Part shown: in pieces, positions 46,281-59,615 of the stretch | Position numbering within the stretch: position 1 is the first letter of the stretch | How the letters are laid out: every line of letters begins with the position of its first letter | NCBI GenBank assembly: GCA_039090855.1 | Contig: CM076995.1 | Coordinates: forward strand, 119,672,270 to 119,736,269 | Source: Macrothele yani | Lineage: Eukaryota; Arthropoda; Arachnida; Araneae; Macrothelidae | Length of the DNA: 64,000 bases | Reading direction: 5' to 3' | Notes under the pieces: generated by a model | Databases searched by the model: none | What the model was told of the DNA's origin: nothing | The model's input: the letters and a program-made list of their open reading frames with translations, nothing else | Program-made: the position numbers and the translations under genes

Positions 46281-47401
46281 TATATCTTACAGCAACACAC
46301 AGAAAAGGGTTCCAATTAAATAAAGAACTGTCCTATTTAACATGTACCATGAAATAAAGAGCAACATTTCATTGTTTTCAATTTCATCCCTATGTTCATA
46401 CAAATTCAAAGCAGTTCTTATTCTTCATCATTTTTGCATGAGTTAGTGTTTCAGTCTCGGTTTTTACAAATATATTCATCATTAAAAATTCTTAAGTTGC
46501 CAGATGTTATCTACATCTGTTACTATTATTCAATGGCTACACCTTTATTCTGCACAGGTAATAAGGTATAAAAAAGAATTTCCCCACGGTATGTTCATGC
46601 AAGGCTTGGAAGAAAATATTTTTAATTTTTGATTGTCTTGCTTAGAGCTCAAAGATTTCTAAAATGGAAATGCCCCCTAAAGTTATATACTGTGTGGGAG
46701 ACATTACACCACTGCTCCTAGATAAATATATTTATATATGCTAATGTAACAAAACTTTTTTTAAGAAACTAATAACACAGTGTCAAACAAAAGCTGCATG
46801 TGCATTTTATGCTATTTTTTTATAATCTTTTCAAAGCTTTCTCTAGCTATACAGTAACCATTATGCTTTTTAATAATGAATTTAAGGAATTAAAACAGCT
46901 ACTCTTTTTCAGCATACATTACAGTCTCCAAACAAGAAATATTTCCCAGGTAGTTAATTGTCTAAGAAATCATACTCTAATTCTTTATTTTATTTGGCGA
47001 AACCTACATAATATTTCCTTCCACATCAGTTTCGTGCAACTAGGAAGACATAATGCAAAACTGCAGCAATGTGTAAAGTGAGATGAAATTCCACAACCAC
47101 CATAATAAGCTTTTATTGCAGTAATCTACACAAAGAGATTGCCATAATTCAAGTAATAAGCAACTTTTTTTAACTGAATTAAAAATCACAACAATAAGAA
47201 TATTTGGAAACAATTAGCCTAGCTAAATTACTTTTTCTATTGCATTTAAACACATTATATTTATGACAAAATTGCAATCTTGAATATAAGCAGTGTCCAT
47301 GATAGCTTATTAATATAAGCAGTGTCCATAACGGGAGCAAAATGGCAGCTGAAGACTTTACACACGATAAGGGCACTCCTTACCAAAACACTCACATGCG
47401 T
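46281..47401. other. Non-coding; includes probable 3' end of the zinc-finger transcript
   Basis: AT-rich with no domain. On the minus strand an AATAAA lies at about 47112-47118, some 285 bp after the stop of the zinc-finger frame, a plausible polyadenylation signal. Confidence 0.5.
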
Positions 47402-48184
47402 TTATGCTTCTGTAACTGACACCATACTTCTAGCATCAAAAGGTTTTTCAAGCAGTGGTTTCACAACAAGTGCAGCACAAGGGTTTGGTACCATATGGAT
47501 GAGTAGGTGGGAATTCAGCTTATCCTTTCGAATAAATCCTTTGCCACACTGATTGCACATATAAGGAAGTTTGCCTGTGTGGATCCGCATGTGGGCATTC
47601 AGTTTGTCTTTCCAGGCAAAGGCTTTGCCACAGTGATTACATACATAGGGACGCTCACCGGTATGGATGCGGATGTGGGCAGTCAGTTTATCATTTCTTG
47701 CAAATCCTTTCCCGCAGTGTTTGCACACAAACGGACGTTCTCCTGTATGTATGCGAATGTGGGTTGTCAGTTTGTCCTTCCATGCGAAACCCTTGCCACA
47801 ATGTTGACAGTTGTATGGGTGCTCCCCAGTGTGAATGCACATGTGAGCACCAAGTTTGTCCTTTCGGGCAAAACCCTTGCTACAATGATTGCAGATATAT
47901 GGCCGTTCTCCGGTATGTATTCTAATGTGTGCATTGAGTTTATCCTTTCGTGTGAAACCTTTTCCACAGTGGGTGCACACGTGTGGACGTTCACCTGTAT
48001 GTGCTCGCATATGTTCAGTCAGTTTATCCTTTCGTGTAAAACTCTTGTCACAATAACTACAGACAAAAGGACGCTCTCCACCTTGGGTGTATAACTGGTG
48101 AGTCTTCATTTCCATAAAATACTTTCTGCAATGTTCGCAGATATTTCGCGGCTGGGCCGGTGGAATATGCAGATTGGCCATCAT
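47402..48184 (-). CDS. C2H2 zinc-finger protein, probably the final coding exon of a host gene
   Basis: 260 codons from the ATG at 48184 with no interruption. A degenerate first finger (CEHC but no proper second His, residues 15-39) is followed by seven complete Cys2-His2 fingers at residues 40-231, each 28 residues with TGERP-type linkers, and a 29-residue tail. All seven carry Asp at helix position 2 and Lys at position 3 (RKDKL, RNDKL or WKDKL). Such proteins bind DNA in the nucleus. A splice-acceptor-like cttag stands about 14 bp before the ATG, so an upstream exon may encode an effector domain. The frame is clean, unlike everything around it, and no transposon features are attached. Specific orthology cannot be given. 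Confidence 0.88.
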   Translation of the reverse strand: MMANLHIPPAQPRNICEHCRKYFMEMKTHQLYTQGGERPFVCSYCDKSFTRKDKLTEHMRAHTGERPHVCTHCGKGFTRKDKLNAHIRIHTGERPYICNHCSKGFARKDKLGAHMCIHTGEHPYNCQHCGKGFAWKDKLTTHIRIHTGERPFVCKHCGKGFARNDKLTAHIRIHTGERPYVCNHCGKAFAWKDKLNAHMRIHTGKLPYMCNQCGKGFIRKDKLNSHLLIHMVPNPCAALVVKPLLEKPFDARSMVSVTEA

Positions 48185-50719
48185 TGGTGCTACTTTCCTA
48201 AGATGGCAAATTACGAGGATTTCAGAATTACATAACTGATGTCAAGAATTTTTTCCCCCCTTGCAATTGGAATGTCTCAAAATGCTCCAAAGTCAAATTA
48301 TTAAGAAGCTAAACATAATTACCATACAGGTATCAAATAAGTTGGAATTAATACAATGAAAGCTGTGATGGAAGTGGGCTTTTTGGTTTTGATTAAATCA
48401 AAATGCAACTTTTCTTGCCAGACAGGAGTCTACACAAAAAAGAGCGCACACGGATACCTAAACATTTGTTCGCTGTGCAAAAAAAATATGACAAAGGGTA
48501 TCTGTTCAATGAAAAAAAAAAAAAAATCCCAAGCAATTCACTATCTTCTTCAGGTGTTGAAAAACTACCACAAACTTAGGAAACAGTTGCCACTTGATCT
48601 CTGCAGCTGTCTGATTAACACATTATCTTGACCTATGATATAAAGAAAAGAAAAAGGTGAGATACAGAAAAAATAAAAATAAAAATTCATAAAGTGAAAA
48701 TTTAGAATCAACAAGTGGATATAACTTTCATGTACAAAATAGTGTACATTTTTGTGCTGTACACTGACTTTCACACACACACACACACACACACCAAAAT
48801 TGGCATGAGCAACCCAGAAATCCACCCTAGCAATGCACCAACAGCTTCAAACTCACACTATGTAGGCAGCTTTGATATATTAATGTGGATATTTGTATAT
48901 TTTTCTCTCTATATATATATACAGATAAAGATTTTTTTGCATCTGTCTCTTCTTAATAGTATGTGAATTCTGAATATTCATAACTGCTGCGTTGCGCGTC
49001 GTGATCTTCAGGTTTTTGAGCAAATTTAGTTTTAAATTCTTAGGTAAAAATTTTGTCTTTGACTCTGCTCTTGGATATATATATACAGTTAATAATATGA
49101 TTCTGACCAATCAAAGCCGTAAGGAAGTTGGCTAGAGGATGCCTATTAACTACTAAAAGGAACCTTAGTGCTATGGATATGAAGGTCCTATTAAAACAAA
49201 AAATTAAATAATATAGACAAAATCACAAAAAAAGCTTAAAAATCTGTTTATAAAAGAAAATAAAAACAAATAAAAAAGAAAACTAGTTATTCATCACTAG
49301 GATAGCTATACTAAAAATAGTAAAACTAACATTAAAATTAATAAGATTCTGATTAATCTATAGAAGCTCACTAAGGTGATTTAATACATGCAAAGATTAT
49401 TAAATACACCACTCGTGTATTTTATAATATTTCTCATGTATTCTGGAGAGTTAATTCTGCTCTTTCTGATCATACAGATCCACAGTCTTAAGTATATATA
49501 TATTTTTTTTTCTCTGGTTAAAATCTCCGCGAGTTGGTTTCTTTCAGTATGAGGAGGCCATCAGCCCTACCCACACTGCCCCCCAGCGACTAGGGAGTGG
49601 CAGAAGTGTTAGGACGCGTGGGGAAGAGGTCAGCCATGTTTTTCTCTTGTGTGGAGAAAGTTTAGTTGCACAAGAGGTAAGCTCTCTTCCTTGTTTTTGG
49701 GTTTTAGGTTTTATAAGTTCAATGTTTGTACTTCATGTACTTTTTTTTCTCTGTTGATTTTTTGCTTTTCAGCTTTTAGGCACTGGCTTGTCTGTCAACA
49801 TTTTTGCGGGTTTTCACTCTTTCTTTTCATGGTAACTTTGCGCGTCTTTTAGGGAACTTAGGCACAGCAGATGGCTAAGCATAGTTCCTTTTCTTTGCGC
49901 TGTATTTTCAAAGTAGTTAAGTTCTTAATAACTACTTAATTATGCACTTAAAGCACTGCTGAAATACTTTGTACATATTGCAACTAATTGTTTAAGTCAT
50001 ATAACTTTCTACGAAGCTTTTCTTTAGTTAATTATTGTCTTTAACTTATTCTCGTTTTTGTGTTGTCAGAAGTTGTAGAGTAGGGGGTTTTAGAATCAAG
50101 TTTTCTTTCAAAAATCTGATTTTTAAAAAAATTAATATTTCCTTTTTTAATTGCAATGTAAAAATTTGGATTTCTTTTGCATTGTTTTTCAGGTTTAAAT
50201 TCTCTCTCAGGCGAACTTGGCATTTCGTTATAGCTGAAAATTATTTCTAATTATTATGTCACTCTCACAGCTTGAGTTCTCTTTAATCTTCTTCTCTCTG
50301 TTTAATAGTAACAGATGAAGAGCATGGGTCGGGCCAGGAGGGTTATGGATGCAAGCGAAATTGTTAACTAGTGCTAGGTCATACAACTCTGCGGAGGACA
50401 TGACATATATATATTTTTTAAAACAATTTTTGGTGGGCTTGTTACTTGCATCTATGGCCTTGCAGAAACCCATTTCCAACTAGGTCTTTGTGGAAGTGAG
50501 AAAATGCAGAGTTTTTGCTGGTCGTTGATAAAGCCAAGGCTCAGTATTCTCGACACCTTCTACATTCAGTTGTTTTATTTTATTTTTTTATCTTTTCTCC
50601 TTTTACTCACACCGGTAGATACATAACCTTTTCTATGTTGTACTTGGTATGAGTCAAAAATATATATGTATTTTTTTTGCTTAGGTCTCTTCTTAATAGA
50701 ATATATATATATATATATA
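48185..50719. other. Non-coding, possible intron/promoter region of the zinc-finger gene
   Basis: No coding domain seen. CA repeat at 48773-48794, several ta runs, and a GC-richer island at about 49540-49690. If the zinc-finger gene has an upstream exon it would lie here on the minus strand. Confidence 0.4.
49540..49690 (+). promoter_or_regulatory. GC-richer island with a splice-donor-like site
   Basis: Local GC is clearly above the flanks. The plus strand has caagag followed by gtaagctctc at 49677, a good donor consensus, and a short leader with ATG at 49637. It could be a first exon or a promoter, possibly bidirectional with the zinc-finger gene. It may also be chance. There is no coding support. 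Confidence 0.25.
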
Positions 50720-51996
50720 TTGGGTTGGTGCAAATGAAATGTCTGGCAAAGGACCAGCACACGTGGACGGTGAGAACGGAAAAGTAGGACAACTTACCTA
50801 AGCAAAATAATTCCCCTAGGCATCGACGCATAGTTGCCATCTGTCCAGCAAAGGCCATGATCCCGGAACGAAAAAAGTCTTGTGGCTGGGACCCGAAGAA
50901 GTCCTCAGCTGTGCGTTGAACCTCGTCTGTCGGGAACTGTTTCCCGGACAGGAAGTGATCCAGGCGACGAAACAGGAGATAGTCTGTCGGAGACAAGTCC
51001 AGGAAATAGGCAGTGCTTCATAGCCCAAGGCACTTAGTATCAGCATAATTCATTGTGTGACATGAGGGCAGACGTTGTCCTGGAGCAGAAGAACACCATG
51101 TCTGTTGACCAAAGCCTGTTGTTTCTGCAGCAATTTATGGTGCATCTGGTGTAATTCAGCACAATAACGTTCCGCACTAATGGTTTGGTTTCTTGCCAAG
51201 AAACTCCGATGAATTATCCCAGTAGTAGACCACCAGACACGGGACGGGGCATCATCATCTTGGTGTGTAGGAGTGGCTTAGGGTGCCATCCAGCAGGCTG
51301 TGCCTTGCTTAACTATTGTGCAGATCATTTCCAATTATCATAAAGGACCCACTTCTCGTCACAGGCGATGATTCGATGCAGTAGAGGTTCCTGTTTATTC
51401 CTGGCAAGCAGTGACGTGCAGACTTCCAAACGCCTACTCTTGTTGGCAGTTGTCAGCTCATGCGGCAGCCACATGTCCAGCTTTTTTACCTTACCCAGCG
51501 CAGCCAGAGGCTGAACAACTGTCATGTAGTGGACACCGACCTCTGCCGCTATCTGACAACACATTTTTCGGGGGTCCACTTCAACCACATGTAACAGAAC
51601 ATCGTCAGAAACAGCAACAGGTCGATGACCATGTTTCATTTTGCAGGTGTGTATTACCGCTTCGAAACTTCACAAACCATCGCCAAATGGTTCATTTGTT
51701 GGCTGTATTCTCCCCAAACGCTTTGTTAAAGTTTTGAGCGGCAATTTCAGCAGAATGGCCCAGTTTAAATTCATGCTGGAAGATGACTCTCAAATCTGGC
51801 GTCTGCACATTTCCTTTGCAAGCCATGTTACGTACAAACAAACCATGCCTGAACCTTGTTTTTCACACACATGCTAGCTATTTATAGTAACTCTTGCCGT
51901 AATACCCACAACACTTGTGGGTGGTTCCATTCCACTGTAGTGGGGACCTGTCTCCACTGCTCATTTGTGCCGTATATTTCATTCGCACCAACCCAA
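50720..51996 (-). mobile_element. mariner element with TIRs and a frameshifted transposase
   Basis: 1277 bp. The left end ttgggttggtgcaaatgaaa and the right end in reverse complement ttgggttggtgcgaatgaaa are nearly identical. TA flanks at 50718-50719 and 51997-51998. The minus strand encodes a mariner transposase: FNKAFGENTANE, then VEVDPRKMCCQIAAEVGVHY, LLHRIIACDEKWVLYDNWK with the first Asp, LLQDNVCPHVTQ with the second, and frames leading to WQLCVDA. Stops at about 51650, 51325 and 51240 and later frameshifts make it inactive. Confidence 0.92.
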
Positions 51997-52011
51997 TAAT
52001 TACATATATAT

Positions 52012-52695
52012 GCTTTTACAGAAACAGATGATTTAGTGATTGATGGAGCAAATCTAGAACTAACTGATACCTACATTTACCTCTGGGAACAGATATCAAG
52101 CATGGGCTATATCGAAGAAGAAATTAAGAGGCATATAAAACTTGGTTGGAGAGCATTTGAAAGAAACAGCACAATTTTCAAGAGCGACGTGCCATTATGT
52201 TTTAAGAGGAAAGTGTTTAATCAATGCATCCTTTTCAGTTCTAGCTTATGGATATACCTTAACTTAAAAAAAAAAAAAACATTCAGAGGTGCAAACAACT
52301 GAAAGAAACACAGAGATGCATAGTTGCTACAACCAGGAAAAATAGGAAGAGAAACTCGTGGATCAGGAAATCAGGAAAATGACGAGGGCTAATAGACACC
52401 AATGACACCATAAGCTAAAAAAAAAAAAAACATTGAAATTGCAATTGGCTGGACGTATAAAAACCCTGAAATCTGCTAGAAAAACTGATCACCATTGAAC
52501 AACTGAAATACTAGACTAGATTCAAAGGAAGGGGAAAAGACCCCCTCCTCCCCCAAAAAAGAAATCCCCAAGGGAGATGGGTGAATGAAAATCAAAAGCA
52601 TGCCGGAGTAACACAGAGGAGATTAGGCCAAGATTAAAAGTTGTGGAAGAGACAGGAATACCTTTATCCAGCAGTGGATTGATGATGATATATAT
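52012..52695 (+). pseudogene. 5'-truncated RTE LINE fragment
   Basis: It starts inside the RT C-terminal region and parallels 36000-36650: LVIDGANLELTDTYIYLWEQ, ISSMGYIEEEIKRHIKLGWR, IFKSDVPLCFKRKVFNQCIL, then decayed sequence with A runs. It ends ccagcagtggattgatgatg. The same order and the same type of tail show it is a copy of the element at 33811. 5' truncation is normal for LINE insertion. Confidence 0.85.
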
Positions 52696-54019
<1,324 letters not shown>

Positions 54020-54980
54020 TATTTTCTCATAGTCTTCCTCTTATTTGATACATGACTAGCACAGAACAATTTTTCAAACCCTGTCTCTGAAGAACTCTTT
54101 ATGCTGTTTGTTCTCAAAACCATTTTCTAGCAGCAGCTTGAGCTTCTTCACATGTGAAATTAATTTTTTTGAGATATTCCTTAAGTGCTGTTAACAACCA
54201 GAAGTCAGACTGCAAAATCCTGCCTGTAGGGAGGGTGGGGAACAATTTCAAATCAGATGCTCTCTCTTTCTCCATGGAAGAGGTAGCACTGGCATGGGGT
54301 CAGGCATTATCATGCTGAAGAAGCCTCAGAAGCCTTTCTCCATTATAAAAGCAACTGATTTGTTCCAATCTCTTTAGGGTATGTTGTTCACATAGGTCTC
54401 AGTGTAATTAGCATATTCTGTCCATGTACTCCTGGTAAATGATGACTCCGTAGTCTCAGAAAATGGTGAGCATGCATTTTTTAGAAGAAGGTTGGTTCTT
54501 GAATAAATTATTTATGGGTGGGAGAAATAGGATGACATTATTCGAGAGGCAGGCATTTTAGTTTCAAGTCATAGTTATGCACTCAACACTCACCACCCAA
54601 GACAGTGCTGTACAGAATAGTAACCTTAGCTTTCGTAACAAGCAAGTGATCACTGACATGCTTCCAAGTCTTGCTTTCTTCATTTCGGACACAAACTCTG
54701 ACATAGCACTCAATGTGTACATGCTTTCTTGTAATCCAGATCTGCAATAATCTCACTGACACTAGCTAAACTGACGTTTAACATTCCATCTACATGGCTC
54801 TCTGATTAATTTCATTAATTTTCTTGAATAATTTCACTGACATTTTTTGCCTTGTTCAAATCCTGAGTTCTGCTGACAGACCTTCCAGCAGCTGGATGTT
54901 CAGGTCCAAATTTCAACCATCTATCTCAGTTTTCTCACCCAAAAACAATATCTGTAGTATCTTGACCCTAAAAAGCCAAT
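54020..54980 (-). pseudogene. mariner transposase remnant
   Basis: On the minus strand, broken frames give DYGVIIYQEYMDRIC-like, then VLPLPWRKREHLI and SPPSLQAGF. After about 54200 comes KKLISHVKKLKLLLENGFEN then KQHKEFFRDRV. The order matches the catalytic half and C-terminal helices of a mariner. There are many stops and no TIRs were found. Family level only. Confidence 0.45.
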
Positions 54981-55041
54981 AACTGAAGGTGACTTCTGAT
55001 GGGAGTTTCATTTTCACATGTCAAAAACTTAAGAATTAATA

Positions 55042-56571
55042 CACTGCTGGACAATTGCTAAGGACGGATGACAATAGCAACCATAAAATGGAAGGCAGGA
55101 AAATGTGGAAATTAGCATAAGTGCGGGATACAGTAAGACGTGTTGTGCGTATGCAAATTTTGGATTGCCGAACTTGTTCGTGACGTCATAGCGCTGATAA
55201 GAGATATAAAGGATCTGACGCGTATTGACCGTTGTTGTTCAAACGCAAAGTTGAAAAGGAAAGAATCAATTGACGAACTTGCAATTTTCAGTATGTCTTC
55301 CCGACATCACCTAGATGATTTTACGCGTGGCCGTATTATTGGCAAGATTGAAGAAGGGCGAAAAATAACAGATGTTGCCAGGGAGTTCGACGTCAGCCAC
55401 AGTGTTGTTTCAAGGCTTTGGAAATCATTTCAAACAAATGGAGAGTGTAGCAAACGTCACGGGGGAGGTCGTGTTCGCAGTACGACACCTGCAGAAGATC
55501 GGTACATAGTGCTATCAACAAAAAGACACCGGCGCAGCACAGCTAGTGAGGTAGCAAATCACTTTATGGCTGCTACTGGCAAGCGGATCTCCCGAAAAAC
55601 TGTCGCCAGACGTTTGCATGAAGGAAGACTATACGCCCGCCGTCCTGTTGTGTGCATCCCATTGTCCAGACGTCACCGTACCGCCCGTTTGCAATGGTGC
55701 CATCAACATCGCAATTGGACTGATAACGACTGGTCTGCTGTCCTCTTCTCAGATGAGAGTAGATACAGCCTATCGTCTGATTGTCGACGACAACTGATCT
55801 GGCGTGATAGTGGTACTGCATATTGTCCAGTAAACATACAGGAAAGGGACCGATATCCGACATGTAGTGCCATGGTATGGGCTGGCATCATGATCAATGG
55901 CCGTACGTCCCTCTATGTGCTTCCAACTGGAACTATGACTGGCCAACGATACATTAATATTGTTCTGCTACCTCATGTTTGCATGTTCCGTGGTGCTGTC
56001 GGTGATAGATTCATTTCATGGACGACAACGCAACATGTCATCGAACAGTCGCTGTCTAGGAGTGTCTTGAGAGCGAGGATATTCAACGCCTCGTATGGTC
56101 AGCACGTTCTCCAGATCTGAATCCCATTGAAAATGTGTGGGATGCTTTGGGGAGGAGTCTTGCTGGTCGGCAATGCCCTCCAATAAACAAGGACACCCTC
56201 ATCCGTGCACTGACAGAGGAATGGGATAAATTACCCCAACAGCTGCTTGATAATGTTGTGCAAAGCATGACACGCGTGTGGAATCTTGCATCGCCCTCCA
56301 TGGTGGCCATATCCCGTATTGACATCTTACGCCGGAACGCCTGCGGACGGTAATTGCATTTTTTTCACCTTTACGTATTCTGCACAAAATGGCCTGTTTG
56401 TCCCTTGAACACCTTCCAAAGCCTTCTGGATTTCAGAGCACCATAAATTGTCTTTCTTGTAATGTCCTGGCATTCTGACATTATTTTATTTCACTTGGCA
56501 TCCAACCACACTTACTTTTTTATGCGCTATATAGCCGTTTATGATCCGTCCTTAGCAATTGTCCAGCAGTG
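55042..56571 (+). mobile_element. Tc1-like element, best preserved DNA transposon of the window
   Basis: 1530 bp. The ends cactgctggacaattgctaa and the reverse complement of the right end are identical for at least 28 bp (through aggacggat). TA flanks at 55040-55041 and 56572-56573. It encloses an almost complete transposase. Identical ends and few coding lesions suggest the most recent transposition among the Tc1 copies here. Confidence 0.95.
55293..56353 (+). pseudogene. Tc1 transposase with one frameshift
   Basis: The ATG at 55293 gives MSSRHHLDDFTRGRIIGKIE, then SVVSRLWKSFQTNGECSKRH. This is a two-part helix-turn-helix DNA-binding domain with a GGGRVRSTTPAEDRYI linker. VLFSDESRYSLSSDCRRQLI holds the first catalytic Asp. 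A frameshift near 56010-56020 follows, and FMDDNATCHRTVAV (second Asp) continues in another frame. ARSPDLNPIENVWDALGRSL holds the third acid, Glu (DD34E type). It ends DILRRNACGR at 56353. Near 56055 a tag lies inside the shifted frame. It is about 350 codons when read through, a normal Tc1 length. The lesions are few but sufficient to inactivate it. Confidence 0.9.
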
Positions 56572-58110
56572 TAGCTGTTTCATGCACTTTGACACAGTTG
56601 AAAACAAGGAACTGATTTTGACTCATGTACTACACAACCCACTATATGTTTACCAAGATATACCTCACTGCAAACTGAATGAAGCTCATGGAATAAAAAA
56701 ATAAATTAGGAAAGGCTCTGCTCCAAGGTTACACCCCTTGAGCAAGATACTCGCACAGGCATTATTTTCCACAAATATGCCTTACAGATTAAAAAAAAAA
56801 TGCTCCTCCTTCCAAATTATTATATTCTCTTTCATTTGAAAATTATTTCCCCAGACCCTCACTAAAAATTCAGCAAAACTAAAAAGAAAATTAGAGCTCC
56901 TTGAATCTGCTTATAGAATTCTTGATTTTGCAGACAAAATACTTTTCTATGATCAAGAAGTAGAAAAACTAATTAGAATTTATATTCAATGCTCATTTTC
57001 CCCCAGAGAAGATATTTCTTTTAATTCAATAGAAAAATTCTCTGAACAAACTTAAGGAATAGCCATGGGCACCCTACCCTACCTGTGCCTTTTTTTTTTT
57101 TTTTAATTGTTTTGTATGAAAATTTGAAGAATCCAACTTGAAAAAGGCTTCAATTTTCTGCTTATATGCTAGATATGGAAGATATTCTGTTTTGATCCCA
57201 AAGATTAAAAATTATGAGAAAAAAATATCCTACAATATTTTAATTCATTAGAATCATCCATAAAGTTAATTTTAAAGCTACAAAAAGTTGAATTTACTTG
57301 AACTATCTCTGAAATTCCATATATAAAACTAACTAAAAGCACTAAAATATTAGATTTATTAATTTTTATCACTATTGTTATAAAAGGTCAATATATATTT
57401 TTTAACAAAAAAAAATACTGCAGAAGAAAATAAAATATTAACTAAAGTTTCTAACAGATGGAGCCACGGTGGTAAGGTTTTCAATATGACGTAAGAGATG
57501 GGCTGACGCTGATAATCACTCCTCTCGCTCACTCGCACTCTGATAGCAGGGCTGATACCACCTAAGAGCTTCCTTAAGACGACTTCGACCGGGTAGAAAG
57601 CTGCTAGAGGCAATCTACGTTGGGAATGGCAAAGGTGTGGTGTATGAATGAGGTAGAAATTTGTTCTGAGGAATGAAGGAATGGTATAGAGGGCAATGAG
57701 ATGAGTTTGTGTAAATAACTGTATATTAGTTTTTAATTTTTTAGTTAGAAGTTTTTGGTGTTTGCAAATAAGGAGTTAGTTTATGTTAGTGATATTCATG
57801 CATGTGGGTTTACTGAATAGTAAATCTTATTTATAAGTCAATTAAACTACCGGTTAGGGTTATATAAGCGTCAGTGAAATAATAGGTTTTTAAGTCAAAT
57901 AGAGGTTCTTAGACCAAGTATCATTGCCGCAGTACGGATTAAAGAATTACTCATTCTGTCAAATAAAGAACGAGCTGAAGACAACATAAAACCGCCGCAC
58001 CAGAAGCCCAAACCAACTGTAGAACTCAAAATGGGAAAAAACGTGCAGAGAAATGTATATTTTTCAAATGAGAACAGACCTTCTAGCAAAGGCAAGGTCA
58101 GTGATGGAAA
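56572..58110. other. Mostly unassigned; possible reverse transcriptase fragment
   Basis: At 56900-57110 the plus strand reads YRILDFADKILFYDQEVEKL, then REDISFNSIEKFSEQT, a stop, and GIAMGT. This arrangement resembles the G-x-x-M-G-S/T region of Penelope-type reverse transcriptases, with a T run behind it. The stretch 57440-58030 is less AT-rich but no domain was recognised. Confidence 0.35.
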
Positions 58111-58114
58111 GTTG

Positions 58115-58320
58115 CAAAACCATTTTTGGAGCAGGTACACAATACGTTTTTGGAGCAGCAAAATGCGTTTTTGGGAGCAGGTGAAATACATTTTGGGAGC
58201 AACAAAATGCATTTTTGGAGCAGCAAAATGTGTTTTAGGAGCAACAAAATGCATTTTTGGAGCAGATAAAATACATTTTTGATGTAAGAAAACATTTTTT
58301 AGAGCAGGTAAAATATTAGT
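58115..58320. repeat. Minisatellite with a unit of about 21 bp
   Basis: About eight imperfect units of the form tttttggagcagcaaaatgc. ggagca recurs near 58128, 58152, 58174, 58195, 58217, 58238 and 58259. The frames on both strands across it (FAAPKMHFVAPK and similar) are repeat products. Confidence 0.88.
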
Positions 58321-58689
58321 AGATAGAACAAACTCTTAAGCAAAAAAATTTTTAGAAATAGATGCACTCTACTCAAATTTAAAACATCTTGCATTGAAAA
58401 TACACACACACATATATGCAAACATTTTAGTTTTCAAATAGATCAAAAAATTTGTAACCATAGCAGGATTCTATTATTAATCATTTATTTTACAAAATTT
58501 TTTTCATTTTTTGCTGCTTTTCTCAATATTTAATTTATCACTTCTATTCTTTTCTCATTTTTTAAAAGATAGTTAGCAATGTTTTGATTTGCTTCTTTTA
58601 ATAGTATCTGTCCACTTTCTATTGCACTTATGTTTGTTTTGTTTTTTTTATGCCACATTCAATGTTCATCTCAGCATTGTTTAACATTT

Positions 58690-59060
58690 TATGAGGGAAT
58701 CCAACTGCTGCAAATGTTCAGCTTCTTCCCATTTCAAATCACCTTGCAAACATTCAATTTCTTTTCACTTTTTTTGCTTGTTTTGATGCATTTTTCCAGC
58801 ACTAATCTGCTCTTGATATTTTTTTCAGTATTCTTTGTAAGCTGTCAGAAATTTTTTGGTTACATGAATTTTACTCACATCTCCACTTAATCTTTTGACA
58901 TGATCTTTGTGCTTCTTGCTCTCCGCATGGCGCCTACAATCATCGCGGCCGCCTTGCGACAGGCTAAAATCGCAGCCACATGGCTTATGTGATTCAGCAA
59001 AACTTTAGATGCTTCATAAAAAGGCCATTCTTTACTATGACATCTTTGTTTGGAACAACT
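58690..59060 (-). pseudogene. BED-type zinc-finger fragment, probably hAT-derived
   Basis: The minus strand at 59000-58870 reads HKPCGCDFSLSQGGRDDCRR then HAESKKHKDHVKR. The C-x-C-D-F-S, G-G-x-x-D and H-x5-H layout is that of the BED-like finger at the front of a common arthropod hAT protein group. Helical sequence (YKEYXKKYQEQIS) follows. Only this domain is visible, the frame is short, and no catalytic part is present. Confidence 0.5.
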
Positions 59061-59210
59061 AGGCCTCTCTTCAGTTCAAAAGTACAGTCAGTTCTATTTA
59101 GTCTTAAAGGCCTATTATTATATAAGATATTTTTTTTATTGTTTCAGACAATCTGACTTGTACTATTATTTATAGTTTTAACTTTACTCTATTATTAGGA
59201 CTAAGACAAT

Positions 59211-59387
59211 ATGGGTGAACCCAGTACATCAAAGCATTTTTTGGTATATTGTTGTAACCCATTTAAGAAACCTGGTCATAATTATTATAAGAAACAATTG
59301 AGATCTGTAAATGAAAATATTTTGAGACATAATGCCAATTTACATGAAGGTGACAAGATATGTGATGGGTTTCGGAGGAACCGTTAA
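59211..59387 (+). pseudogene. N-terminal exon or fragment of a transposon-like gene (CCNPF motif)
   Basis: The ATG at 59211 gives 58 codons: MGEPSTSKHFLVYCCNPFKK, RSVNENILRHNANLHEGDKI, CDGFRRNR, stop. The Y-C-C-N-P-F start and the later K-I-C-x-G pair look like a small treble-clef or zinc-binding N-terminus. I recall it from repetitive, transposon-associated proteins of arthropods but cannot name the family. The likely C-terminus of the same gene is at 62857-63342, on the other side of the mitochondrial insert. Function unknown. Confidence 0.5.
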
Positions 59388-59487
59388 ACAATTAGCGGCA
59401 TTGGCCAGTCTACGAATGGTCTACAATGATCAAATTATGACCCCTCGCCAACTTTATGATTGGGCTAAAGATATAGGGCGGGGTATA

Positions 59488-59615
59488 TACTACAGGTCTT
59501 ATCAGTTAAAAAATGTTTGGATGAGAGGAGTAATTTTTTTTTTTTTTTTTTTTTTTTGTGTATAGCCACTGCTTTTTTAGGGTATGTCTTACCCTGAGGT
59601 CAAATATCTTTTTGA
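59488..59615 (+). pseudogene. Second copy of a cob fragment in the NUMT
   Basis: Nearly the same sequence as 62637-62766: ggggtatatactacaggtct, a T run, tagccactgcttttttaggg and ctgaggtcaaatatcttttt. It encodes GRGIYY and, after the T run, GYVLPWGQMSF of cytochrome b. It stands directly next to nad5 sequence in the opposite direction, where no mitochondrial gene order would put it. tacaatgatcaaattatga occurs on both sides, at about 59424 and 59616. Confidence 0.85.

Noticed and set aside
47507..48094. 195-codon open frame antisense to the zinc-finger exon
   Set aside because: It exists only because the repeated finger codons lack stops in that frame. Its repetitive sequence mirrors the fingers and has no domain of its own.
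48715..48966. Small proteins over the CA and TA repeats
   Set aside because: Low-complexity translation with no start context or domain.
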